NCBI RefSeq assembly: GCF_905220415.1
Contig: NC_059562.1
Span: forward strand, 5,037,501 to 5,101,500
Source of the DNA: Colias croceus
Taxonomy: Eukaryota > Arthropoda > Insecta > Lepidoptera > Pieridae
DNA length: 64,000 bases
Direction of reading: 5' to 3'
The position numbers were made by a program, and so were the translations under genes. The notes under the pieces were generated by a model. That model ran no database searches and was not told the DNA's origin. It saw only the letters and a program-made list of their open reading frames with translations. Of the stretch, positions 29,901 to 43,400 are shown piece after piece; the stretch's first letter is position 1, and each line of letters opens with the position of its first letter.

Positions 29901-32900
29901 TATATCCTGTGTGTGTAGGTAAAAAAACAGTAATGTAAACTTATTGATTAGGAAGTATAGACATAAAAAGCACTGGGACATAATATTCAATTTAGTTTTG
30001 TAGATTGTAACAGTAGAAACAAAGAACTTACAATTGTTGTTGTGAGTAAAGAACCAGATGCAATGAAAGTAAAAGGATTCTCAATATCTTTAAATATTTT
30101 TATGTTTCAATTTTAACATGGAAAACTTCTTAGAACTTCATCATTTTTCTATATATAATAAAGTATCCCTATTTTCCTTGGTCATGGCTTCACGCTTGAA
30201 CGGCTGGACCGATTACGATAATTCTTATTTTGGTGTTTTTGTCTGGAGAAGAGTTGGAGGAGGAGGAATTGCCAATATAGGTTCAGCTTAATTATTTGTC
30301 CAGATTGTTTATCACTTAATAGGCTTGAGTACTGTTGTTATAATTATTATCATGAAAAAATACTTGATAAGTTTTATCATTAACAGAAGCTATAGAATTA
30401 TACTTATCAAATCTTAATCAAAACCGTTAAAACAACAAACATTATAAGTTATAAATGATAAAAGGCATTTTGTAATATAAAGAAAACTAATATTATGTAT
30501 CACATGATAAAACTTTGAAGAATTGTAAAATAAATTGTTTTGTATAGATAAACTAAAAATACCAATCTATTTGTGGACAAAAATATATCATAAAAAATTT
30601 GCAAGCTGATTCAGAAAGCTTGCAGAAACATAATCTACTCTCCTAATAAAATGTGCTTCATCATATCTTGATAATTTAATAGATCTTGAACAGCCTGAAT
30701 CTTTGATAGATATCTTAGTTTCTATTTACTTATTATTTTTTTTACCCTCAGCCCCCAGAATCACAGACACAATAGAAAATCTATTGTGTCGTGGTCTCAT
30801 TGGGCCGCTCGGTGGTCAATGGGATATTTATGAAAAGTTGTGGGAAATGTACTAACATTTCCGACAAATTTAGTTCTAAAGATTGTTCTGTGCCAAATTT
30901 CATCAAAATCGGTCCAGTAGTTTATGAGCCTATTCATAACAATCAAACAAACAAAGTTTTACTCTTCGTTTTATAATATAAGTGTAGATAAATAAAGATA
31001 TAATTTTATTTGTATTCCAGTCGCTTGAGTCGCGTCTGAGCGGCGAGAGCAGCGGCGACGAGCGCACGCGGTGCGTGGGCGAGGCGTGGCGGCGCGTGCA
31101 CAGCCTGTGCGGCCACTCCGCGCCGAGCACGCACCCGCACCTGCTGTGCTGGCTGCAGCGGCACACCGCAAAGACTGTGCTGCAGGTACATATATAGGGT
31201 GTCCCAATAAGAACGCAAGATTTAAATTTGACATAAAACGCAGATATTTAAAAAAAAATTGTGAAAACTTTATTATATCATAAAGTAGACAAGATGAGGT
31301 TATGTTTGGATCAACACATCAGGTAATGGCCGCCGCGGCTTAGCTGGCATATACGCGATCTTTTCATGAAATTTCCAATGACCGTTTTACATAAATGCTG
31401 TGGTATTTCATTAATACAGCGTCCAATTTCGTCTTTTAAGGCTTGGGTCGTCGTCGGCTTAATCGCATAAACCATCGATTTCAAAAAACCCCTAAATCGC
31501 ATGATCTAGGTGGCCAATTATGGTTCCCAAAGCGTGAAATAACACGACCGAGAAATGACTGATACAGCAATTGTATTGTTTCTCTGGCTGTATGACAGGT
31601 GGCGCCGTCTTGTTGAAACCACATCCCCTCCAGCATGCAAGACGTAAATCTTTCGTCAAAATTCGCTGCATAGTGGATTCGGAAACACCAATTTTTGGAG
31701 CTCGTTGTTGAATAGAGATGGATGGAGTTTGAGCGATATCATCACGTACAGCTGCGATATTTTCGGTTGATCGACCTGGTCGAAGGCGCATTGTTGTCTT
31801 TACATCACTAACAGACTCAGTTTCAGCAAATTTTTCCATTAATCTCTTTACTGATCGCAATTTCTTTGATCGCAATTTGCGTACTGTATAGCCGCAAAAC
31901 TTTCACTATTTTGGTAAAACAAATTTTACAATGAGAATGCGTTGATCCTTCGTTTAGCGTTCCATTTTTACTAACCTAATACCTTCTACTAAAAAAAAAA
32001 TAACACTTGTTGATATGTCAAACAATGACACTTCGAATGGCGCCAAATTTAAATCTTGCGTTCTTGTTGGGACACCCTATACATATAATGGTATGGTGGA
32101 ATAATATTAGTTTGCATGTGGACTGTGGAGGTTTTACGGAATTTTATGTTATACAATTAACTGTTATTGTTAGGATAACAGTAAAAAAAGAAGGTCTTTT
32201 CGAATTTTTTAAATTTATGTCCATAAAGTTTATTTAGATATTACGGAAAATATCTCGATAGCTAACAAGTGGATGTTATATGTGTAGGCGTCAGGCTCCG
32301 AAATTGATTTAAAAGAACACGAAGGTAATTATGTAATAAGTATGTTGTTCACTTTTTTGACCAAAAGTGATGTGATGTCACATTGAATGGGCTATTGTAA
32401 ATTTTTGTGATATTTGAAACATTATTTATGAATGGTTACTATAAGCTTAAACACCTGTTTACACATGTGTTTACAATGTGTTTAGTATTAAAACCACTTG
32501 TTTGTATACCGAGTGTACAGGTACATGAAGGTATTATGTATGTATATCAATGAAACTTTGAAATTAACAAAGATTTATTTCGTTGAAACAGACAGAATGG
32601 CCGAAGAGCCACGACCAACACACAATACTGATAGACGCGATCGACGCGTTCCTACAAGACTGCACTGAAGCGATATCTAGACGCAATGGGGAGAGGCTCG
32701 TCTGGGAGACGCAGCTGCAGCAGTGGGCTGAGGGCTTCAAGAAGATTCTGCCGAACCCCTGGGGGCATCCTGTGCTGCAGGCTCTGCTTGGTGGACAGGT
32801 GCCGGGCGATGAAGAGAGTGAGTACACTTGTTAATTGATTGATTTGTAGTTTGTACAGTAAATATATTGTGTTGTCAATTCAAACTTCTATGCAGACAAA

Positions 32901-35900
32901 TAAATCCATAATAACCATGGAAATTTGATAATGCAATTTTATACGTAAGTTTATAATGTAATTGAATATTGATAGAGACGGACATAGGTTGAACTTGAAT
33001 AATATGTTAGTTAAAATTCATTAAAAAAACAGTTGCAGAATATTTGAACATTACTATACAATAACATACATTATATTATTATTGTATGAATACTTTAATT
33101 CTGATTAAAATTTTTTTACAAAATTAGTGATATAAGACACTTGAATCATTTTTTGTAAAGATTTTAATTTATTTCTGGCTACTGCTACATAATGACAATT
33201 CATTTTTCCTATGTCTGCAGTACTAGAATGGCTGAAACAGGAGCGCGGCGTGATGTTAGTGACGCGGCTGCGGCAAATGGTCGCGTCCAAGTCGTGCGTG
33301 GATCTCGCGCTAAAGCTCGCCGCTACATTACGCACGCGCACACGACCGGCGATGACACCAGATGCAGATGGAGCGCCAGGTGATAAAAAAAAACGTGTCA
33401 GAAGTGAAACTTTTTTGGCAAAATTCAAAGATACCAAAATCGTCGCTTTACTCCACGACGTGACAATATTGGCATGACGAGCTTGAAATTTAACTCTCAA
33501 CGCGCCTGAATAAGTTTCGTTTCAAAAATATAAGTTTTTTATAACAGTATGTTGAGATTGCTTGAAAGTTTTCTATCCTACTTCTACTTATAGTATAAAT
33601 ACGAAAAGTATGTGACTTGTTCACGAAAAAATTACTGGACAGATTGGTATGAAACTTATTAGTATTACAGGTATCAGAATAACACATGAACTATAGAAAC
33701 ACTTCATTTTGCCTCCGTTAATTTACCTATACAAATAACGAAGACAATATAATATAATTAAAACACATATTTCATATGTAAACAGAGAGTACAGAAGCCG
33801 CGCAAGAAACAACAGAGTTCGCAGATGTATTGCGGCAAGAGGCCGGCTTCACGCCGGACGTGTGGAACTTCCTCATGGACATTGAGTTTGTTCTACTGGA
33901 CAAGGTCAATAATAGACCTGCGTGCATTGAATTGGTGAGTTTTTGAGAATTGTTCGAAAGACGATTAACTTTGTAGTTACGTTTAAATGATGATAAAATA
34001 TGAGTAAATAACTAAAACGTGAGGTCATTAAACATCTGAATTATGTTAGAATTCCATAAAAATTTAATAGTTATAAGTAAACATTCATGTTTATATTGAA
34101 TTTTATATTATTGTACCGACGTTTCGCAAACTTTGCAGCGAGCGTTGTCACGGGGAGACTGACTGAATTAATCGCATTTAAAATCTGTTAAAATCTTTAA
34201 TTTCTAAATTATAAGAATCAAAAGAAAAACGCGTAAAATCAAACACAAGGTTATACTAAGTTTGCTTAAAATAATTCTCATGTTTCCTATATGCACTTTA
34301 TTATTTTATTAATAAAACATTATTTACAGGCAAAACAAATACCGTTTCGGGAAGCTTGCCCGCTAGTGGAGAGACTCAACAACCGGCTCGAGTCGTCGCC
34401 GCAAGAAAAGAAACTGTGGAAGAACGCCAAAGAAGTCGCCGCGCTTGTAGCACAGGTGAAAAAACGAAATTAAATATATTATGTACATTTAGAAATTAAA
34501 GACTTTCGGGAAAATAATATAATGAATAAATCGCATTTAAAATCCGTTAAAAAGTCTTTAATTTGTAAATGTATAATACTCACATAAAATCAGACACTAG
34601 ATAATAGTAAATACTATTATGTACAAGTTGTTAGGTGGCTAACAAGTTTTATGTAGAAGTTATTTTTTATTTCAAAATGTAATTTTAAATTATTACTGTT
34701 AGGTTTATTGTAATCGATCATTTGTTTACTTCATATAAATTAATATAAAAAATTCAAACCCTATCGCGAGGTTATATTCAGTTAATTATCCACTTATTAG
34801 TTAGTATGCTGAATTGACGGTATGTTAAGTTGAAGTGTTATTTGCTATGTGCTAATAAATAAATGTTACTTCCCTTCCAGGTGGTGATAGCGAGATGCAT
34901 GCTGGTACCGGTGTGCCGCGGTGACGTGCTGATAGCCCTCTACGGCTGCTTTCGCTCCGTAGTGCACATGTTGGGCGAGGAGAAGCTGGCCACCTGCAGT
35001 GTGGGGCTCGCAGCCCTGGCCACCACGGCCAGGCACCTGCACACCATGGCTGCTGCAGCTCATAAACAGGTGAATATAGTGCATAGTGCGCTGTAATGTG
35101 AAGAAATGGTGCCAAGTGTGCGTGAGAAAGTGTTCATAGTGATAAAGTGTATCCAAAAACAAGTGTATGCGGTACAAAGTTTAATATTGTGTAAAAGCAA
35201 AAGAACAAGTGTTGGTGACGTGAGGTGATGTACTCATAATGCTATTGCTATGTATTGATGTACTATAAACAAATAGAATTAAAATAGCAATAAAGTGCCG
35301 TCAAAAAATCTGTATTTATTTGATATTCATTCAAATTACCATATATTTTGTGAATCTTTTATATTGTAAGCAAGTTACCTGCCCATTCAGTATAGATATA
35401 CCATGAAATCATATTAATTTCAGCTTAAGGGAGAGAGGACACCATTTGTTTGTCAACTGTATGTGCGAGCAATCACCGCCGGCATGAATGAATTGGAAAA
35501 ACTTAAACTTGCCACTGAAAAGGTACATTTTTTACTCGTTTATATTAAAGTAACCTTACATAATATTTTTTTTTCAATATTCAAACTTACTGGTATAACA
35601 GTAAAAATCTTAAATATTGTAATACCTAATATATATTGTAATAGTTAACAGTAAATATCTTGACACAATTCATCACTACATTGAATAAAACAAAGTCCAT
35701 ATGTATGCTTAAATCTTTAAAACTACGTATTTTGATGCGGTTTTTTTAATACATAGAGTGATTTAAGAGGAAGGTTTTATTATATCATTTATTAAGTTTT
35801 AGATACAGCGGGCGAAGCCGCGAGCGGAAAGCTAGTTTGATATATTTAAGTTTCATATCACTATGTTCACAATACTCATCATTGAGATATAATTCTTGAT

Positions 35901-37421
35901 AAAATCTCTGGTATGTTATAATTTAAATGGTTTTAATATTACAGGAAGCCGAAGCTCGTTCCACGGAGCAGACTCTATCATCCTGGTTCAACCACCTCGG
36001 CTCATTACTGTCAGCCAGCCACAGACTGAGCTGCGAGTGCTTGCTGACCGCGTTCTCAGTGCACCCCTCGCCGGCTATGTATGATAAGGTCAAGGGGGCT
36101 CCACTATTGGAGGCTATAAAGGTTAGTTTATAGATAACTAGCTTTCCGCCCGCACAGTCAAAGAAAAACCCACATAGTTCCCGTTCCCGTGGGATTTCCT
36201 GGATTGCGTCATTTTCCCGGGATAAAAAGTATATAATACTAGAGGTCCGCCCCGGCTTCGCCAGTGGTACATATTGCCTCTGTCCATTCTCGGGTATCAA
36301 AATATCTCCATACCAAATTTTATGATAATTGGTTCAGTAGTTTAGGCGTGATTGAGTAACAGACAGACAGAGTTACTTTCGCATTTATAATATTAGTATG
36401 GATATGGAAAGAAACATTAATACATCATAGAGATAAGGAAGAAGACATTTTATTCTATAGGCAAGCATTTTTTTAATAGCAATGTAATCTGTATCTATAA
36501 TTTAGCTCCAAACATACAATCTTTTTTTTTTGTAACTGTATTGTGTAAAGAATAAATTGTTGAAAATTTGTTCCTTTTACTGAATAACACAACTTTTCTA
36601 TCATATCAAGATTTTTAGCAATTACATGGTTAAATTATGTAATGTTACATGTTTCGTTTATTAACATTAATTTGCAATTTACACAACAATGTTCAGGACC
36701 TTCAAGAGCCAAACCTGGAAACGACATCCGAATTCGGCAGCTGGGCGACCGACAGCCGCACGCAAACGAACCTAGTGAAAACATCAGAGACGCTAAACAT
36801 GAAACATATCCAGAAACAGGCGAATGTGTTATCTACCGCCATCTTCACTGAGGGCGAAGCGCTAGGACTCGAACCGGAGCTGTGCAATGATTTGGCTGTA
36901 CTGCTGTCCGGTCCCAGGGTGAAAACACTCACATGGGATATGGAACGGTTAGTCGTGTAGTGTTCACTGTATGAGTACGAATTATGAGTTAGATAAAAGA
37001 TGTATCGATTTTTCTGACTGACCATATGAAAGGAAATTTTTTTTTTTGCAAAGAAATCAATTGATTTTTACAATTAGCTGTACGTTATCTACTTCAACAT
37101 AGCAATTGGTGAAGAATGACAAAAATGTGTTAATGTTCATTTCATTTGGATAACAAGAGATGAAAAGAAATCATCCGAAATAATAAAAACTTGTTTCATA
37201 AAAAAAATAGTCTTAGTGTGAACTGGTTTTTAAAGTAGCTATTGTGCACATTTACAGGGAAGTTCTCCTGGAAAACTGCAGGACATACATGGAGCGGACA
37301 CACGGCGGCACGCGGGCTCTAACCACTGAGCTCAAGTACCTCAACTTGGACCCCCGCTCGTACGAGCACTTGCCAGAGGAAGACGACAATGAAGACGATG
37401 TCTATTATGGAATCGAAAAAG
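26970..37421 (+). CDS. Giant gene exons 1-11: N-terminal ordered region
   Basis: Exons: 26970-27056, 31021-31185, 32592-32817, 33221-33379, 33786-33934, 34330-34455, 34881-35069, 35424-35522, 35945-36121, 36697-36947 and 37258-37421, residues 1-597. All have GT-AG ends and continuous phase. The segments read as amphipathic helices: LIDAIDAFLQDCTEAISRRN, WETQLQQWAEGFKKIL, DVWNFLMDIEFVLLDK, VVIARCMLVPVCRGDVLIAL and LYVRAITAGMNELEKLKLAT. This suggests a helical-repeat (ARM/HEAT- or TPR-like) fold, but no named family is certain. The GC content of these exons is clearly higher than that of exon 12. Confidence 0.85.
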
Positions 37422-40400
37422 GTAATGTACTAGATTTGGTGCCCGTTTTGGTCTACCTAAAATGTGCAGCACATCATTAAACATTTTGAATGGTTTGAAC
37501 ATGCGAAAGCGTTGTGTTTATTAAGTCTATTAAATTTTTTAATTACTAAACTATTGGTTTTCTATTTTTTATAAACAGGTTACGAACATTTGTTAGAAGC
37601 ACAAGAAGCTTCGCCAGAATATCATCCGCAATTATGGCAAGACCCTTTTCTGGAAAGTCCATCTATTAGCAGCGACGAATCCTTAATGGTCGTCAAACAG
37701 CGTAAAAAGAAAAAGAAACGAGCCCTCGTTGTAGATCCACTGAAACTTGACTCTGAAACAAACAGTAATAAAGAAACTGAGCGCTCTAATAGCATAGGAA
37801 GGACTAAATCAACTTCAAGAGACGCCACACCGCATCACAGCCAAAGCAGTCAAGATGCAGATCACACAGATACAAAACCCAGCATTGAGTCCAAAGAAGA
37901 TAAGAAATTAAAGAAGGAGAAAAAACAAGAACTTAAAAAAGAAAAGAAGGAAGTGAAAGAACGAAAGAAGAGAGAGAAGTCAAATATCAGACGTGAGACT
38001 AAGACAGACAAACAGGAGGAAGTGGGTGGAAACCTAGCGCGATTAGTTGGTATGAAAGTTGTTAGGAAGACTGATGAAGAAGACAAGATTGATAGGAACA
38101 ATGCTCTTAAATTACAGAGCATAAACAATGATGGAAAAATGGCCCAGAAGGCTGATCAAAATAAACTAATGGATAATAAAAATAATAAATTGAATAACAT
38201 TAGCAATGAAAGCAAACCGTCTGATAAATCACATGAGAACAGCTCTGTCGTTTTCGATGGACTATTCTCTATGGAGGACATGAAGTTTCCGGATACGCAA
38301 ATTATCGCTCAGGATAAAACACATAACATATTATCTTTTAACCCACTCAATCCCCCTCCATTAGCTCGCATCAAGCCAGATGTAAAAGATAATACGTCAA
38401 AATTAAGTACAAATAACAAAATCAACGAGGAAGTTAAGACAAGTGTAAAAAGATTAATTGATTTTCGCCGTCATAAGCCGGATCATAAAGTGGGTGATTT
38501 ACTGCAATGCAAGGAAACACTTTTGAGTGAGCAGGCCCTACTCGAAACTGCTAGACCGAAATTAGTTCCAGTGCCGGATATTCCAACAGCTGTTATTGCA
38601 AAAAATTTGGAATCCCCAAATGTGCCAAAACCCCAGTCTTCGAAAGAGACCAATACTCGAAACAACGTGAAATCTTCCGAAAACAAATCTCGGCAAAAGA
38701 CGAATAAACTACACGAAAAAGCTGCAAAAGAAACAGCCAGTCAGAGAGCTTTCGAAGAATTCCTTAAGCTGCAATCATATAAAGCGGTGAATCTGTTAGC
38801 ATCGGGTCCACGACCACAGCCAATTGCAAAAGTCGATAATGTAACTCAGAAGAAATTTGAACATTTATTGGGTCAAAACGTAAAAAATCCATCATCAAAA
38901 ATAAATAAATCAAAGCCGCAAGATTTATCGCAAAACAGTGTGTCACAGAAAGTAACACCAAAGCCACCTTGTAATGTAGATGTTCCCATAAATAAAGATG
39001 TTACACCGAATCCAACCCAAATACCTGATACGAAATACCCCACTACGATATATGATCCAACTCAGCAACATTTTCAAAATTTTTTAAAAGAACTACAACA
39101 AAGTATTAACGCGGGCACGTTTGTCAAACAAAAGCCGGAAAATAAATCGGCCGAGAAATTGACAGGACCCAAGATTTTAAAACAGAAAATAGCTGATAAT
39201 GCACCGAATACTTTTGCTCGTCTTAGCTATTTGCATAAAAGTAAGCAAATGGAGAATAAAATGAAGACCGAAGAAAAAATGAGAGCTAAGATTGACTCGA
39301 ATCAGTTAACTACGGATCTTGATAAAATGTTGCATCTTCAATCAAATGGCCAAATTGTTATAAGCCGAGTGAACAAAAATCAAGTAAAAAAATCGATAGA
39401 TCCAATTCCCGTTCGGAGCGCAAAGAAAGAAACGTCTCCAATCTCGAAAATTGCACAAAATCATCCGCATCTCATAAGCTCTATACAGGCTAAATCTACA
39501 ATTGTGAATTATAATCCAAACATAAATTTGCATAATAATTTGAATCCCCAATATTCAACTAATGTTAAAGTTGAAACTGCTTCTACATCAACCGCGTTGT
39601 CAGAAAAAGATCAAGCCGATTTAGTGCTTCTCTTGAGGCAAAAAAATAAATTGAATGCAGGATATTTTGCTCAAAATAATACGAACTTCAATAATCAGTT
39701 TTATTCATCATGTTCCACGACAAATATCATAGATTCAACATTGAAGTGTCAACCAAATGTACAAACGCAAAATTCAAATTTATTACAGCAACCGATCCAT
39801 AACTCCATTTCAAATATATCTAAACAATCTGAGACATCCGTGATAAAGCAGATATCAGGGAGCAGTCAAGACCTAATTAAATCAATACCAATTTCTAATG
39901 AAATAAAAACAAACATAAATACGAATACTGTAATTAAAACAGTTAATTCTGTTGCTCCAAAGTATATTCAGTTCAAAGTTGTTCCAAAAGATGAACAGGA
40001 AGTGTATGAAATTAAAAATGATTTGAACTTAAAAGAGAGCTGTAATTTTCGGGATTCAAAACCAAAGAAGGAGATTATTGAACATGTGCCCATGGTTGAC
40101 AATTTTACTCATTTGGATGAATACTTACGTTTTCATAATAATTTTCAGCCAGTCCAACCTCTACATGTACAAAACATGGATAAAAACACAAATGAAGTTG
40201 CCCCAGCAATAATACCAGAACCGCAAATGAATATGTTCACGACAAGTAACATGGAAATAAGGAAATCTGAGAAGGATAAATTAAATATTATGATCTGTCC
40301 CAGCACTCAAGAAAAAGTAGAAACTATAATAACACCGCCCGTGAAACATCCACCTTTTCAAGTAAAGCCTGCTGACACTAAGAAGAAGTCTGTGCCAAAG

Positions 40401-43400
40401 GTTGCTCAAACTGCAACAAAACCGCAACCGGTTGAAACACCCAAGAGTGACTGGGAAAGTGTTCTTGACGATCTCCTAAAACACAAAACTCCGAGCCGAG
40501 GCCCCAAGGCTCTTGACGTCGCCCTCAAAAAGGATTCTTTTGATAAACATTTACCACAAAAACAAAAGACCGAAACAAGTACAAAGAAAGGTCGTGGAGT
40601 TAATAATGAATCAGCTATTAAAAATGATGATGCAGCTGCGAAGAATACCATAGATTCCCAAGGTCTCCAGCCCTTTAAAGAAACTAATTCTTTAAATTCC
40701 GTGCTTGACAAGAAACCGAACGAGCCAAACTCGACCCAAAAGTTTGTTAAAGTGAACTCCAAGGAGGAGGAGGACCCCTTTATATCAGGAATACATAATT
40801 CTGACTATGACTTATTAGATGAACTTATGGACGAAGACCTACGCCAGGAAATTGATGATGCATATTGCCCCATCGATCTTTATACTCCGAAAGAAAAAGA
40901 AACCTTAAATACAACTAGTAGTACCTTTATGACTACAGAAAATTTTATTCCCAAAGAAATTACAAAATCAACTGTATCAGATCTATGTGCAAATATTCCA
41001 AAATCAACAGTATCTGATCTATGTGCAAATATTGGAACAAATGTTCAAAACAATGTTATTAAATGTAACAACCCAAAAAGTGTTATTTTAAACATACCAA
41101 AGAGATCTTCCAGTATTGCTCCGTCGGACAGTAAACCCCGTGTTATATCAAATGAGTTAATCGTGAGCAAGACTAAAGTTGACAAAAATATAAGTAAAAA
41201 ATCGAAAGCTAAGCAAAATATCACACAAAAACCCACCATAAAAGCTGATACCAAAATCATCACTAACAATTTACAGATCAATCCTAAGCAGTCAGAAGGT
41301 GTTAATATTACCACCCCGATTATAAGTATCGTGAAGAAATCTAGAAAAGGAAATTGTATTTCAAATATATACAAAAATAAATTAGAAATACCAACAAGTT
41401 CTATACAGACTGTGGATCCAGCAAGAGTTATTATTGCTCCGCAGTTAAAAGCATCACAGAATTTGATGATGGATATAGGTGTGAGAAATAACTCACACCA
41501 ATTACATCAACACACACTTATTGCATCAAGCCCATATAGTGTAACAGCAACATCAAATGTCGGCTTAAATAATCTTCCGCCAACTTTAAAACAAGTTGTA
41601 AGTCCTGTCATTGTGAATAATTTTGTTGGCTCAGCATTGACAAAAACATCCATAAATACTCTACCGACGCAAAAAATTATAACTTTGGATGGACGAGACA
41701 TAAAATTACAATCACCTGTAATCGCAGCTAATAATCTTAGTAAAAATAACGTTACTACAGAATGTAGTATTGCTCATACGCAAGCGAAAAGAAAAAATCT
41801 TACCACAAAATCTGGATTGAATAAGACTACAAAAGTTAAAGATGATGCTAAAAATTATCTTAATCGAGGTTCCTGCTTAGTAAAATCCATTGTACAAAAT
41901 ATGGATGCACTTAAAAAGCCAAGTATAGATGAAGCAATTCTTAACAACGAAAGGAAAGTTTTATCAGAAGTACAAGAAAAATTACAACATGTTCCAAGTG
42001 AAAAGTGTGAACCAAAAAATAATATTGTAATCAATAAGAAGAATTTATTTGACAAAGATATAAAAGCTCAAGAATCTACAGAATCTAAGAATAATATAGT
42101 GACAGTTAAGAAAAAGATATTTGAAAATGAGGTAAAATCATGTGAATCGAAAGAAATAAATAGTAATCAAATTTTGAATGAAAAGAGTGTATTTAAAAAT
42201 AAGCCAACATTACAAGAATCCTTCGAGGAAAAAAATACATTACCAGCAGATAATAAAAAGATATTTGAAGAATCTGGTGTTACAAAAAATATACTTACAA
42301 TACAGAAGAATTTAATTGAAAATCCATTATATTCAAAAGAAACTGTTGACAAAGAAAGGATACAAAACAAAAGGATGTTGATCCTAAATAAACAATCAAT
42401 TCACAATTATTGTCGAGACCCTATAGCTCTTTCTTACTCTCCACTGAATCAATCTACACCTGTAGATAAAAAACTGAAAATTGAAAAAACGCATACGATT
42501 CCGGCAGGTTCTGTTTCAGAGAATATTGCGAAAAATTTCAATTTAGAACAAACATTAATGGTATCTCGATCACGAACATGCCAAGAAGTAAATAAGAAGG
42601 AAGTCAAAAAATGCTACGACAAAGTATCATTATTAGAAAAAGACTGTGTAGATAAGATTTTATCAGAACAATCAAATATTGATAGCAATTTAAGTGGTAA
42701 TACTACTAGAATAATAGATCAAATTAATGGAGTAATAAATGCTGAGGTGCCAGTTGTACAGCAAAAATCTAACTGCTATTTAAAGTCTCCAAATGACTTG
42801 AATATTTGTGAAGAAGCTCAATCATCACAAAAACTCGGAAAGTCACTATTAAAATCCAAAAAAGGTTTATTAAAACAAAACGATACACATTCGGCTTACC
42901 CAGATATTCAGAAAGATCTTCGAAAGGTTGTAGAAAATCTTTCTAGTAAAATTCCTAAACTGAGCAGTAATAAACAAACAACAGAAATAAAAAACATCAC
43001 TACAAATATAAATGAAACTGTAAAAGCAATTGATATAACAGATGATAAAAATAAACTGATTCAAAGTCCGAACCTAGACAAAATATGTAAACTGAGCGAT
43101 GAAAATCAAATACCTGAAAGTACCATTGACGTGATGAATTCCGTCCTCCGTGAAACGAAAAACTCTGCATATATAAAGCAAAAGGATATCTCTATATCTA
43201 CTACTGCAGGAATCGAGTCCAATTTAAATTCCTCAAAAGGCTTTATACATACAAAAATTGAAGAGCATACCAATTCAAGCAATAAAGAAGAAAAGGTGAA
43301 GACAGACCCTTTATTGGACAAGTATAGAGATCAAATATATTTCGAGGAAGTACCCCGTGAACCCAATGATGATCCATTAAAAAGAGTTATCAGAATAAAG

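Larger units (their letters stand above)
27057..31020 (+). other. Giant gene intron 1, 4.0 kb
   Basis: Contains a TIR-bounded repeat (28162-28407) and Helitron-type pieces (29373-29564, about 30148-30280, and a 5' end at about 30770-30988). The rest is AT-rich with no supportable exon. Confidence 0.6.
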
